Origin: Gari tellinella
Taxonomy: Eukaryota > Mollusca > Bivalvia > Cardiida > Psammobiidae
Length of the DNA stretch: 64,000 nucleotides
Direction of reading: 5' to 3'
Assembly: GCA_922989275.2 (NCBI GenBank)
Contig: OV277871.1
Location: 63,075,848-63,139,847 of the forward strand
Each line of letters opens with the position of its first letter. The stretch's first letter is position 1. The notes under the pieces were generated by a model. It was not told the origin of the DNA, made no database searches, and saw nothing but the letters and a program-made list of their open reading frames with translations. This document shows positions 51,530-62,699 of this stretch, in pieces. Position numbers and translations under genes: made by a program.

Positions 51530-52307
51530 ACCATAACCAATTCAACAATATATGTGAAGGACTTCTAGAAGTTATACCATGCCAAATATCAAAGCTCTGG
51601 TCATATTGGTTCCAGAGAAAAAGATGTTTGAACATTTCACTAAATAACTATGTAAAACTGTGATCCCCGGGGCAGGGCCATAATTTGAACAAATTTGATA
51701 GAGGATCTGTAGATGATGCTATGTGCAAAATATCTAAGCTTAGTGTACTATGGTTTCAGACAAGAAGATTGTTTTAAGTTCTCATGGAAAAAATCTATTT
51801 TTAGCTCCGGTGACCCAGATATGCAACGGACCGGAACCAATTCAACAATATATGTCAAATACCTCTAGAAGTTATACCATGCCAAACATCAAAGCTCTGG
51901 TCATATTGGTTTCAGAGAAAAAGATGTTTGAACATTTCACTATATAACTCTATGTAAAATGGTGACCCCCGGGGCGGGGCCAATTTTGACCCCAGGGGCA
52001 AAATTTGAACAACTTTGATAGAGGACCTATAGATGATGCTATGTGCCAAATATCTAAGCTCTGGCCCTTGTGGTTTCAGACGAAGATTTTTTAAGATTTC
52101 CTTATTTTTTCACTTGTTTCAAATTCTTTGAACAACTTTGAAAGAGCTTGACCCAAGGAACATTCCTGTGAAGTTTGGTTGCAATCAGACCAGTAGTTTT
52201 GAAGAAGAAGATGTTTGAAGAAATTGTAGACACACGACGAACGACGCCGGACAAAGACCGACCACAAAAGCTCACCTTGAGCTCTTTGTGCTCAGGTGAG
52301 CTAAAAA

Positions 52308-52730
52308 TATTGCTCAGTCATGAACAAGTGTTGTCACAGAGACAACAAAGCTCGCCAAAAGCACATTTTGAAATTTGAAGCAAAGTCTCAGGTCAGGGTC
52401 AGAGTGGTAAAATTTTTGTGTGCATGGAAAGGTCTTGTCCATATACACATCATGACATGCATACACAGCAATACCTTGGGGGCAAAGGAGCTAGAAACCT
52501 TAACACTGATTTCGTAACCTAAACATAGGCCCTTAGTTCAAGGTCACTGGGGTCAATTTTGTGCATGTATGGAAAGGTCTCATCTACTTACAAAACAAAT
52601 ATAAAAGCAATACCTAAATGGACAAAGAAATTGTGATTCCTTAAAATGGTTTACGCCGTTCATGCTGACAACACCAGGAGTATAGCATAAGCTTGTCTTG
52701 TACTTTGTACAGGCAAGCTAAAATCTCATC
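52308..52730. repeat. Fragment of another AGCTCGCC-type element
   Basis: AAGCTCGCCAAAAGCAC at the left and GTACAGGCAAGCTAAAATC at the right suggest hairpin-type ends. The body (GGTCAGGGTCAGAG, GCATGGAAAGGTCTTGTCC, GTATGGAAAGGTCTCATC) holds two loose units. Confidence 0.4.
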
Positions 52731-53099
52731 AAAATTCAATCCTGAGCTTGAAAACAACCTATTTTAGTGTTTTAGCTAATGCGGAATGGCGGGGCGGCCC
52801 GCCCTTCTGCCCTTATTCCGGTGTAAGGATCCGCCCTAGTGCCCCTATCCATTTGATATAGACCGCCCCGCTGCCTGGAGCGATACCACTTACTGTCGCT
52901 AATCCCATTATTGCCAATCAGTGCAATGCGACACGCGCGTGTCATAGACAATCAACAGTTATAGTGTGTAATCGACCGATACACATATGTACCTGGTGTG
53001 GTACCCCGCATAGCGAGAGTGCACGACTGAAGCCGGATTAAATCGAAACCGCATGTTGGCCTCGTTGAAAAACAGAATATACGACACCCTTTTACCTAA

Positions 53100-53885
53100 A
53101 TTTAAACATTCATATGATTATTATCCATTATGAAGACTGAAAAAAAAATCACAGATTAAAACGCAAACGCGAGTCGGATCTTGGAAAAATATGCTCGATA
53201 CAGGGCCAATAAAGAATGCTCGACAAACGAACATTTTAGGTGAATATAGATCTAAAACCGAAATTAATTTTCTTAGAAGGAAATACTTTCCATACTTTTC
53301 CAAATTTCGGAATTTTCAAACGCGCACCGTGCTTCGAACTTTTACACAAGTTGTCTTTACTCGTTTTATTGGCTATAAGAAAGGTAATTCCCCGCATCTT
53401 TTTTTTAAACATCCAATGAATGTAGACGTTATATACACCCATTTAGAAAGACAGTATTGATGATTGACGTGAAATTAACAAATTACATCTTACAGGTGTA
53501 TATTTCGCTGGAGTTTCGGGAAATAAGTTACGACTGAGAGAGGGTTGGCTGGTTTGATAACGTCCCGTTTCTGCCATCAAATACTACATACGCGCGAGAA
53601 TCGAAGAATGGGATATTTCTATTTCTAAAAGTATCGGTTCTGTGCTGTTGTTTTTATTTTGGTAAGTTCATATTGAATGATCTATTTGAAACCGAACATC
53701 AGCGTGACAACACATATCTAAGTAGATCCTGTTTAATTTTTCCCGTGATGCAGTCTAATTAATTGTATTCTGTTTTATGACAGGTGGTTGCTTAGGGAAG
53801 GCTGAATTTTATTAATAGGAAAATCCTTAAGACACCCACTTGCCTGGATACAGCAAAATTCCAATGCCAATAATTATTGAACTTT
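53100..53885. other. Unassigned sequence with an 89-codon open frame
   Basis: An open frame on the plus strand (53191-53460) and an antisense one overlap. Neither shows a known domain, signal peptide or splice context that I can support. The region otherwise shows no repeat ends. Confidence 0.3.
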
Positions 53886-53889
53886 ATAG

Positions 53890-54477
53890 TACACTCAGTG
53901 CAAAAAGAAACGCACACTTTTATTACAATATTATCTGTATGTAGAAGGAACGTATTTGTGAAATAATCTTTTCATTACAGTCAGTAGTTCCGTCTTGGGC
54001 TATCAATGTTGAAAATGGGAGGTTTATCATTGAATTGGTATCATCACAACCTGTACAAATCGGTGCGGTGTTTTCAACAGGCACTAGTTAACTCTTTCGC
54101 TGCCAAATTAATCGTGAGATTTTTATCCCATTACCGTTTCATTGTCGTCTGCTTCAATTTTGTTGTTTGCAAGATCGTTTCAAAGTAAGATTCAAAGTAG
54201 TATGACTTAAAGTATATCTATACGAGTGTCAAACAGTTTGGATCCTGATCAGACGCCACGGTACGCGGCGTCTGATCAGGATCCAAACTGTTTGAAAATG
54301 CGCCTTTTGACGTCATTAAGAGTGAAAGGGTTAAAATACAGCACAGTAATTTTAAGTATATGTTTTTCTAAACTTGTGGCAGAATTAAATTGATCTTGAG
54401 ATATGGTCTTAGTATCTTAAAAAAGTCTCTTAATCTGCGCCTGAGCACAATGTGCGTTTCTTTTTGTACTGAGTGTA
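53890..54477. mobile_element. TA-flanked element (TACACTCAGTGCAAAAAG) hosting a TTAA element
   Basis: TACACTCAGTGCAAAAAGAA and TTCTTTTTGTACTGAGTGTA form ~27 bp inverted repeats that continue with ACGCACA/TGTGCGT and end in TA, as in Tc1/mariner-type elements. The element at 54088-54334 is nested inside. No transposase. Confidence 0.85.
54088..54334. mobile_element. TTAA element with a perfect 28 bp-arm GATCAGACGCC hairpin
   Basis: TTAACTCTTTCGCTGCC at the left and AGAGTGAAAGGGTTAA at the right. The core at 54230-54294 has 28 bp arms (CAAACAGTTTGGATCCTGAT then CAGACGCC) that pair without mismatch around a 9 nt loop. The rest of the element is much less symmetrical. Confidence 0.85.
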
Positions 54478-55389
54478 GATCTATTTGTTTGTGTGCATGT
54501 ATAACTGTGTGCGATATTAGAAAAAATCTCAAAATAATTTTAAATCAGACAAACAGGTAATACACCCTATACAAAGGACTTACCCAGGGCACTCTGATCT
54601 GGGTCTATACTATTTGCATAAAGGTAAAGACACTCCATAACCTAGTTTCTTGCTCTTTTTTTTTTAAAGAATTAAGTAAGAGAATTGATATTTTCTAGTA
54701 TTGATCGTTTTGGGGCTTTTACACCCCTGTTTTACAAAATACATTGTTGCAAAAGAATGGAATACTAGTTTAAATGCCAACCTCAATCAACAGCTGTAAT
54801 GGGAAATCATCAGGTGCTGGAGTAAAATTTAGTTGTGCAACTTTAAATATTAATAATGTGCGATTTAAAGAAAAAAAATCTGATCTGTTAATATTCTATT
54901 TGCAAACATTGGCTGATTTCATCCATTTTCCATAATACTTGTATGCATCTGTATAATGTACATGTATAGCTAAAATCCACTACATGTGCATACATGTTTA
55001 TTATATATCTCTGTATAGCAAAATTGCACTATTTCATCATTTAAAGTCCCAAAAAATTCCGCCGCAGCGCAGGAGGGGACGCCCCTCCCCATTGTTCTAT
55101 TGCCACATGTATAACCTTTATCTTTACAGACTTATATGCTGAATACATTAAAAGTGCTTATGGACCTATAAGACTTCGAATATGATGAAAAGACACCTAG
55201 AAATGTTAACAATCCCCTCGCCGAAGTTGCTGGTCCGCACTTTGTTTGCACCCTGCCCTTTTTTGTTGCCCCCCTGCCCTTTTTGAGAGTCTGGCTAAAA
55301 CACTACTATTTAGTTGTATCTGTAAGAAGCTTTTACTAGCAGGATTAGAGAAGGAAGGGAAATAACTTCATTTGTGTTTTTTTTGTGGG

Positions 55390-55395
55390 TTTATT
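55390..55395 (-). terminator. RPL8 polyadenylation signal AATAAA
   Basis: The minus strand reads AATAAA (plus strand TTTATT) 44 nt after the RPL8 stop codon. A short 3' UTR is typical of ribosomal protein genes. Confidence 0.6.
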
Positions 55396-55438
55396 TTTTT
55401 CTTTACAGGGCCAACATTTGACTGCAGATAAAAATTGT

Positions 55439-55513
55439 CTATTCCTTGTCCTTTGCCTTGATCACACTTGTACCACGTAGACGACCAGTTCTTCTGGCAG
55501 CAATAAGACCGAC
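55439..55513 (-). CDS. RPL8: RPL8 last coding exon
   Basis: In minus-strand reading, TTCCAG precedes GTC GGT CTT ATT GCT GCC. 24 codons follow, then TAG at 55441-55439. The tail SVIKAKDKE differs from the vertebrate tail, as is usual for this variable end. Confidence 0.94.
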   Translation of the reverse strand, partial: VGLIAARRTGRLRGTSVIKAKDKE

Positions 55514-57026
55514 CTGGAAAACACACAAACATAGTTTAGTCTTTACCTTAACCATCAATTCAAACCATCTACAGTCTAAACTTGATACTTCGAACTTGCG
55601 TTAGTTTGAACATACTCATATTTCAAAGTTAAAACGTGGCTTAGCCACGTTTTAACTTTGAAATATGTGTATGTAAATACATACTATGTTTCGCTAGATT
55701 GACCAAAATTCATATTGTGAAATACTGGTACAATCGATTAAAGCGAGTTCTAATTCATGAGTGTGGACTGTATATCCAACTGTTAGTAAGGCAGATTACT
55801 GCTTAACCCTTTAAGGGTTATAGAATAAAAGGTGAAAGGCTTAATTTAAAGAAGATAAAGAAATATTTGTAATTAATATGAGTGTAAACAAGTTTGGTTC
55901 TGAGACAGAGGAAAGGCTCAATTTAAAGAAGATAAAGAAATATTTGTAATTAATATGAGTGTAAACTAGTTTGGTTCTGATCAGAAAACTACTAGCCATC
56001 TGATCCGGATCCAAATTATTTTCAATATTTCAAAGACAACATTTTTTTCTCTGCATTTAATTGATTTGCAAACTATTTGCAAATGCCAGTAGTCAAGTTT
56101 TTCTAGGCATGGTAATAACTGAAACAAATTGAGACAAGCTCATCAAACAATTCATGGATTACTTAGGAAAACTAGTAGTATTTGTATCAGACTGACATAA
56201 AACTATCAAAATCATTTGTATTAATTTCACTGAAGAAAGATAAAAATAAAAGAGTCATTAAATGCCATCTATTTTCAAGACTATCTTTATGTATCTTACT
56301 TTTTATCCCATTACCCTATAAATGCATTTTACGCCTTTTATTCCTCAATTATAGAAAATAGTTTCAATTTCAACAGTGCAGCGTAAGTGTTATTTATTTA
56401 TTTGTTTTGATTTTATGTCGCTTTCAACAGTATTTCAGTCATATCGCGACGTCCAGCTAATTATAGGTGGAGGAAGACCCCTGAAGTCCTTTATGAACTT
56501 TTTCAGTCACAAATCGGCAACTGGGTAGAACCACCAACCTTCCGCAAGCCAGCAGGAAGGCGTCCCCACATGCAAAATCCAAATAACCCTACTGGGATTC
56601 GAACTCACAGCGGTGAGGAGCGCAGTAATGTGAGTCGCAGTGACTATACCAATAGGCCACGGAGGCCCCCTGCAGCATTAGAAATAATTTTTATATTCTA
56701 ACAGACGGTAGCATAAAACTGGCTGAAAGTAAAGTAGAATGTGCCTCAACGTACATTCTACTTTACTTTCAACCTGCTGTATGTAAGCAGTCACCTGATT
56801 TCAAAACTAGACATGAGGTAAAGGGTTAAATTCAGTGTCTGAATGCCTGATATCAGGACTAGCGATAAGAAAATAGGCCTGCAGTAAAATAAAAGTCAAA
56901 ATATACAAGTAATTGTGGACAAACTCCGACAAGGCTTACCTTTTTACCAGCTGGGCAGTCGCGTCTGACTGTGGAGGCTTTACCGATATGCTGATGGTTA
57001 CCACCACCATGGGGATGTTCAACGGG
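55439..57026 (-). CDS. RPL8: Ribosomal protein L8, last two coding exons
   Basis: Family knowledge: RPL8 (uL2) is a core protein of the large cytosolic ribosomal subunit, near the peptidyl-transferase centre. Seen here on the minus strand: exon 57026-56940 encodes [20 protein letters not shown] and then RRDCPAGKK. Exon 55513-55439 encodes [20 protein letters not shown], then KDKE and TAG. The junction is in phase 0 with acceptors TTTTCAG and TTCCAG and donor GTAAGC. The [10 protein letters not shown] block is near-universal in uL2. The upstream exons, which would end in WPRVRGVAMN in the family, were searched for by eye to 64000 and not found, so the preceding intron is long or the locus is partial. 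No premature stop is seen. The frame is intact, and the retained intron argues against a processed pseudogene. Confidence 0.93.
55617..55667. repeat. Perfect 24 bp-arm palindrome
   Basis: CATATTTCAAAGTTAAAACG, TGGC, loop TTA, then the exact inverse. The right arm sequence GCCACGTTTTAACTTTGAAAT also occurs at ~14378. It lies in the RPL8 intron. Confidence 0.9.
55835..56010. repeat. ~70 bp tandem duplication ending in a GATCC hairpin
   Basis: GGCT(C/T)AATTTAAAGAAGATA, AATTAATATGAGTGTAAAC and AGTTTGGTTCTGA occur twice. The second copy continues into the hairpin partner TCTGATCCGGATCCAAATT. Confidence 0.75.
56295..56828. mobile_element. TTAA-type MITE hosting a SINE, in the RPL8 intron
   Basis: ATCCCATTACCCTATAAATG at the left and GACATGAGGTAAAGGGTTAA at the right. 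The hairpin AACTGGCTGAAAGTAAAGTA, ACTTTACTTTCAACCTGCTG is kept. The left half is interrupted by the SINE at ~56392-56672. Confidence 0.75.
56392..56672 (-). mobile_element. tRNA-derived SINE
   Basis: The plus strand carries CTGGGATTCGAACTCACAGC, the complement of a tRNA B-box, and TATACCAATAGGCCACGGAG, the complement of an A-box region. It is joined to a conserved body ATCGGCAACTGGGTAGAACC, CCAACCTTCCGCAAGCC. Mollusc SINEs have comparable conserved domains (family knowledge); exact family not assigned. Confidence 0.65.
56940..57026 (-). CDS. RPL8: RPL8 penultimate exon ([10 protein letters not shown])
   Basis: It is 29 codons, phase 0 at both ends. In minus-strand reading, TTTTCAG precedes CCC GTT GAA CAT, and AAA AAG is followed by GTAAGC. 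It carries the conserved histidine-rich loop of uL2. Confidence 0.94.
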
Positions 57027-57856
57027 CTGAAAATATATAGATCATCTGGTAAAGCAAACAGCATTTGTTACCTTTTCTTTGCTGTAATCCAATATGATTA
57101 TGTATAATTTGTGTAGATAGGAGGGCTCTTTAGCGGCCTCGGATCAGGTAATACAGTTTGTTCTACTTTTCTTTCTGCATACTGCCCAAAACAAAAAGAT
57201 TTGGTAATTTTTTAAAAACTGAAATAGTCTACATAAACTCCGTACATAATGGGTTAAATATCAACTAGACTAATGTGGAGAAGGGGCCTATTCAGATGCT
57301 ATGGCATGGATATACAATTATGTTTGTGGTCATAAGATCACAATTTTTGTATTCGAAATATCAGACAGGATTCAAACAGAAATTTTGACTTTCCTTACAA
57401 ATTTCCCTCCTCACAGAGGGTAAGCAGATATCTCACTACACATAACATGTTTATGGGCTCAATTTTCAGGACTAGCAGACAATACTATTGTAGATTTTTG
57501 AACCACAATCTTCTCATGACACCTGTCATTAAAGTGAGTTTGTGTGTCTTCCCAAACAAAAATTTGAAATTCAGGATTAAAAATAAGGAATTTTTAGGCC
57601 TTTTATTACGAAATTCCTTGACCATTTCCTTACACACCCATTTCCCCTGACAATTTCCGAACTCCCTGACAAATCCCCGACCTTTAGAAAATGTCTTATT
57701 TCCCTGACCATTCTGAACCCTGCCATAACTCACTGAACACACTAAAGCTCTTTTGTATATGAGATGACAAACTATGTTGGATAGAAATTCAAGTCCTACA
57801 ACTCTTACAAATATTGACATATTTCACTTGTTAACTCATGAGAGGTTTCATAAATA
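57027..57856. other. RPL8 upstream intron, nothing recognised
   Basis: AT-rich sequence upstream (on the minus strand) of the RPL8 penultimate exon. No further RPL8 coding sequence was found. Short open frames on both strands at 57447-57820 show no domain. Confidence 0.5.
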
Positions 57857-59820
57857 CAAGACAGCCATGATGGCCCTGATTTCCCCAACTGAAAGAACTT
57901 TGACCACATGCCCAGATATCAAAGTAAACATTTTGACCCAATTTTGAGAAAGAAAGGCCAATAGATCTGACTGGAAGAGTGTAAAGGAGTGAAAAATTAG
58001 GATAAAAGAAATTACTCCCTAGAGTGTAAACAAGAATGCTACGATTTGACTTAGTGATCTATGTAAGGCAAACATTATATTTAACTCTAGGGCAGACAGT
58101 AGACACAGCTTGATGCTAGGCCATAACAAGTATATACTCTAAGTCTTTACAACGAGAGCACCGCAAACGGGTGCTGGACGCTCGACTTTCATATACTTGA
58201 GACGGCTATATTTTTCAAACTTAAAGAATGTGTATGGGTGTTTAATGCCCTATTGATCATAGAAGTTTGTAAGCAACAACAACTTAAACATACTTGGACA
58301 GTCTACATTCCACTTAAAGTAAACTATAAGTCAAAAGAAGGACAATATCTTTGCCTGCTTTACCTGCCTTGTTGTAATGCGTTGCCCTTTTGAAACTAAT
58401 CAAGTATTCAAATATATTGGAAGTTTGAAATTAATAACTTTCTACGGTTACTGAATAATTTCATATACAAATTCTTAGTCAAACAAGGGCAATAACTCTG
58501 CAATGACAAATCTCATGGTTATCTGCTGTGTTGAAAGGTGATGCCCTTTTGAAACTGAACAAGCATTAAAAGTTTCAAGTTAATACCTATTGTAATTATT
58601 GAGAAATTTCAATTTACAAGTTTTATGTAAATAAAAACAAGGGCAATAACTCTAGAATGGCAAATCCCGGTCACCTCTCTTGTTTGAATGAGTTGCCCTT
58701 TTGTTATAACACAAGTATTTAAAGTTTCAAGTTAAAACCTTTGACAGTTATTAAGATATTTCAATTTACAAGTTTTAAGTAAATAAATCAAGGGCAATTA
58801 CTCTGGAATCACAAATCACAGAGTAACCTACCTTGTTGTAATGAGTTGTCCTTTTGATACTTAACAGGTATTTAAAGTTTCAAGTTAATATCTTTCATAG
58901 TTATTTAGATATGTTAATTTACAATTTTTAAGTAAATAAAACATGGGCAATAACTCTGAAATGACAAATCCCTGGATTACCTGCCTTGTTGTAATGAGTT
59001 GCCCTTTGATACTAAACAAGTATTCAAAGTTTCAAATGGATACCTTTGATAGTTATTGAGATATGTTAATTTGATAGTTATTGAGATATGTTAATTTATA
59101 ATTTTTAAGTAAATAAAACAGGGGCAATAACTCTGGAATGGCAAATCCTAGGGTTACCTGTCTTGTTGTAATGAGTTGCTCTTTTGATACTTAATAACTA
59201 TTCAAAGTTTCAAATGGATACCCCTGATAGTTATTGAGATATGTTAATTTATAATATTTAAGTAAATAAAACAAGGGCAATAACTCTGAAATGACAAAAT
59301 ACAGGGTCACCTGCCTTGTTGTAATGAGTTGCCCTTTTGATACTAAACAAGTATTCCAAGTTTCAAATGGATACCTTTGATAGTTATTGAGATATGTTAG
59401 TTTATAATTTTTAAGTAAATAAAATAGGGGCAATAACTCTGAAATGACAAATCCCAGGGTTACCTGCCTTGTTGTAATGAGTTGCCCTTTTGATACTGAA
59501 CAACTATTCAAAGTTTCAAATGGATACCTTTGATAGTTATTGAGATATGTTAATTTATAATTTTTAAGTAAATAAAACAAGGGCAATAACTCTGAAATGA
59601 CAAATCCCAGGGTTACCTGTCTTATTGTAATGAGTTGCCCTTTTAATACTGAACAACTATTCCAAGTTTCAAATGGATACCTTTGATAGTTATTGAGAAA
59701 TGGACTCTTACAAAAACCTTAAGCAAAAAACTTAACCGACACAGACGCAGACGCTGACGCAGACGCAGACGACAGGGTGACGACAATAGCTCGACTTTTT
59801 GAAAAAGTCGAGCTAAAAAT
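57857..59820 (-). mobile_element. Minus-strand AGCTCGAC-hairpin element with ~152 bp tandem core
   Basis: The minus strand starts AGCTCGACTTTTTCAAAAAG, TCGAGCT (a perfect hairpin), followed by a GTCTGCGTCTGCGTCAGCGT tract, and ends AATCAGGGCCATCATGGCTG, TCTTG. At least eight core units share GGGCAATAACTCTG at 58486, 58639, 58790, 58943, 59113, 59274, 59426 and 59578. Open frames across the units are by-products of the repetition. Confidence 0.8.
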
Positions 59821-60494
59821 GTCATGTTTTGTCTATTACAAAGGTTTTCAATATTCAAGTGTTAATAGGTAAGTGCATATTTTATAAACACAAAGTTCTG
59901 TTAAGCAACAGCTTCAAAGGACTCGATGGTTGCTTCATTAAAATTTAACCAGACTAATTGTATTTTTATTTTTTTGCAGCAAAATAGATGGATGGATGAG
60001 TTTGGTTTTGCAGCACTGTGACACATAATAGGTCATATGGCTCCAAAGGTGATTTCTGCTAATCTCATATGATGCTTGGCTTTGCATGTGATCAAAACAC
60101 TGACCAGCCTTCCTTTAAGTACTTGGTAGAGGGGATAATCTCGGTGGAATAAACAGAAACTTTCCCTATGATAATTATGCCTCAGACAAAATAGTAGTCT
60201 GCCTACGGATCGAAAATAAGGCTCTGGAAAATGGGTCTCATGGCATGTCGTGTAGACGGGCAACATCCACTTGATTTATATTCAGCATATGTATACGAAC
60301 AATTCTAGGGGGGATGTAAAGTTCTTAGGCGCGTATTAAGGTCAGAAATAGGTCAAAGGTCATTGGGTGCAGATTTTTGCATACCATCATATAAACCTAA
60401 CTTTATTTACATTTCAAATATATCAAATGAACTATTATTGGTTACAATTAGTTCACAAATGTCTGTACTTGCTAAATATTATCAAAAAAGTAAA

Positions 60495-60895
60495 ATATTA
60501 CTGTCAATGTCCTTTTCCAGGGGCAATAACTCTGATTTTCCTCATTCTTTTTTATATTTTTTATAGTTATTCTTTCGTTATTTTTGTCTGTGTTCTTATA
60601 ACATCAAATTATTTTTATGTTTCTTTACACCTTTGACATAAAGTAACAATTCTAAATGCAAATGGAAGTAAATATTACAGCCAATGTCCTTTTCCAGGGG
60701 CAATAACTCTGATTTTTCTCTTTCTATTTTATTTTTTATGGGAATTTGTTTTCGTTATATTTTGACTGTTTTCTTATAACATCAAACTTTTGTATGTTTC
60801 TTTACACCTTTGACATAAAGCAACGATTCAATATGCAAATAAAAGTAAAAATTACAGTCAATGCTCTATTCCAGGGGCAATAAATCTGTTTTTTC
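60495..60895. repeat. ~177 bp tandem repeat, 2.3 copies
   Basis: TCAATGTCCTTTTCCAGGGG, CAATAACTCTGATTTT and TTTCTTTACACCTTTGACAT recur at ~60500, ~60677 and ~60852. GGGCAATAACTCTG is shared with the core of the preceding element, which suggests a related repeat. Confidence 0.8.
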
Positions 60896-61602
60896 TGTTC
60901 CATATCTTCTTTTTAATAGGAATTATGATAATTAATTGTTATGCTATTTGCAATCACTCATAGATAACCTAAAAAACTTTAATTTATTGAATGTATAATT
61001 GGTCGAAAAATCTAGAAATAGAATTTTCGTGACAGAATTTTTTTTATAAGTCACAAACAAGGGCGATAACTCTTAAAATAAGCCAGTAAATCACGTATTC
61101 TGTTCATTTCTGCTATAATAGCTGGACACATTAGAGAAAAAAAATCATAAACTTGATATACAATCATCAAAGTAGGTTTACATAATATACTGATATGGCC
61201 TTTCTTTCAACAAAAAGCCCTTTTGCACCGTAAACATTCAAAATGGCCGCCATTTTTCAAGATGGCCGCCATTTTCGGTTCTCATATACCATTTCTCTTC
61301 TAACATTTGACATGTATGACCAAATTTTATACTTTTGGTGTTGAAATATATGTTTTTAAGCATTGGCAAGGTAATCAAGAAAATTTTTAATTGATTTGAA
61401 GCTTACTTTAATGCATAATGACCAATGTTTGAAAAAGAAACGTGTTTGCTTTAAGATGACCGTTACCTTTTGCACTAATGATTAATTTCGTTTCTTAAAT
61501 TTTCTCATACATGACAATTAGTCAAACTTTCGGAGTCAAAGGTAGTGTTAAAAATCACTAATTTTGTGATTGTATATTTATTAAAGAAATTGTTTAATTG
61601 GG

Positions 61603-61675
61603 TATTGACTTACTTTTGGCAAATACATATATATATATATACAATGTATATGTATTTGCCAAAAGTAAGTCAATA
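61603..61675. repeat. Perfect 27 bp-arm hairpin with (TA)n loop
   Basis: TATTGACTTACTTTTGGCAA, ATACATA at the left pairs exactly with its inverse at the right around an (AT)n stretch. No gene nearby. Confidence 0.9.
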
Positions 61676-62699
61676 CTAATTCTATATATATATATGGTTT
61701 ATGAATAGTAAAGTAGTAAGTCATGTTTGTTGTTGTATTATTGCTTATGATGTGTGTATATATTCATTGTCATATTCACAAATTTATTAATCTGAACAAA
61801 AGCGGCAACATCGAAAATACAGGCATCTGTCACTGCAATCAGTTTTCTTTAGCGCATAAGCTTAATCTTCGCAACTATATGTATATCTATATCCAATAAA
61901 TAGCAGCCTAGTCTAATGTATCAGCAATATATTTCCTTCATTCACACTCTACTGGACACTTTTATTATTTTGCGTAATGCCACAAAACATAAGCTATTTA
62001 GTATGCAAATAATTTCGTGTGTTTAAACAAAGCTGCTTGGCTTGTAGGAATTGCGAAGTAAGGTTTTTTCCACTATCAGGCAAATAAATACGAAAGACTC
62101 AAGCAGGAAACGTAACACAAACAATACACCCACCTCTAAAGCAGAACACACACACACAGTCATACCACGTCCAGTCCAACATAAGAATTGCATTAAATAC
62201 AACTTATCTAATGGCTTGTCATACATAGCAATCGCAATGTTTTCAAGACTTTACTGTTTCTACATTTTAACTAATAGTAAATAAACAATAAATTGTAAAT
62301 GTAAAATATTTTCCATGAAATGCATTCGATGTGGTCCATGCAGCCTTTTCTCTTTCCATATGAAAACCATCTAATACGAATTAACAGAACACGAAATATA
62401 ATGCGTTGATTGTGTATGTTCAGATCTCACAGGGTCAATTAACAAAAATATTAACTTCATTACGGGAAAACAGCTCAAGTTTGATTGTTGTACAAAGGAA
62501 ACCAACTCTTTCTGTATACCAAGATCTTTTAGCAAAGGTAATTCTAAGCCTTTGCTGCACTGGGCGGTTTGTTAGATGTATTTTGTATTTCGACAAGTGA
62601 AAAATCGAAAGACGCATCCAATGCTGTAGACCAATTTGTTGAGACAGCGTTAAAGGATGCTGAAACAAAAGACATTAGCCATATTTTGTTGGACGCGAT
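61676..62699. other. Unassigned sequence
   Basis: AT-rich sequence with an (AC)n tract near 62145. The part from ~62580 (ACAAGTGAAAAATCG...) may be the start of the decayed coding fragment that follows, but frames are broken. No promoter or exon is supported. Confidence 0.4.

Larger units (their letters stand above)
47639..52307 (-). mobile_element. Minus-strand AGCTC-hairpin element split by a 3.3 kb transposon
   Basis: Minus strand: start AGCTCACCTGAGCACAAAG with its hairpin (52265-52303), end GGTGAGCGATCAAGGGCC, TTCTGGCCCTCTTGT. Tandem units repeat GACCCAGATATGCAACAGAC, CCAAATATCAAAGCTCTGG and GGGGCGGGGCCAATTTTGAC (plus reading). The element at 48239-51529 is inserted in one unit, and other units preserve the empty site. 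Confidence 0.85.

Noticed and set aside
59191..59586. 131-codon minus-strand frame with internal repeats
   Set aside because: It lies across the ~152 bp tandem units of a non-coding element and repeats with them.
60033..60266. 77-codon minus-strand frame
   Set aside because: No domain recognised. It lies between repeats, and nothing supports expression.
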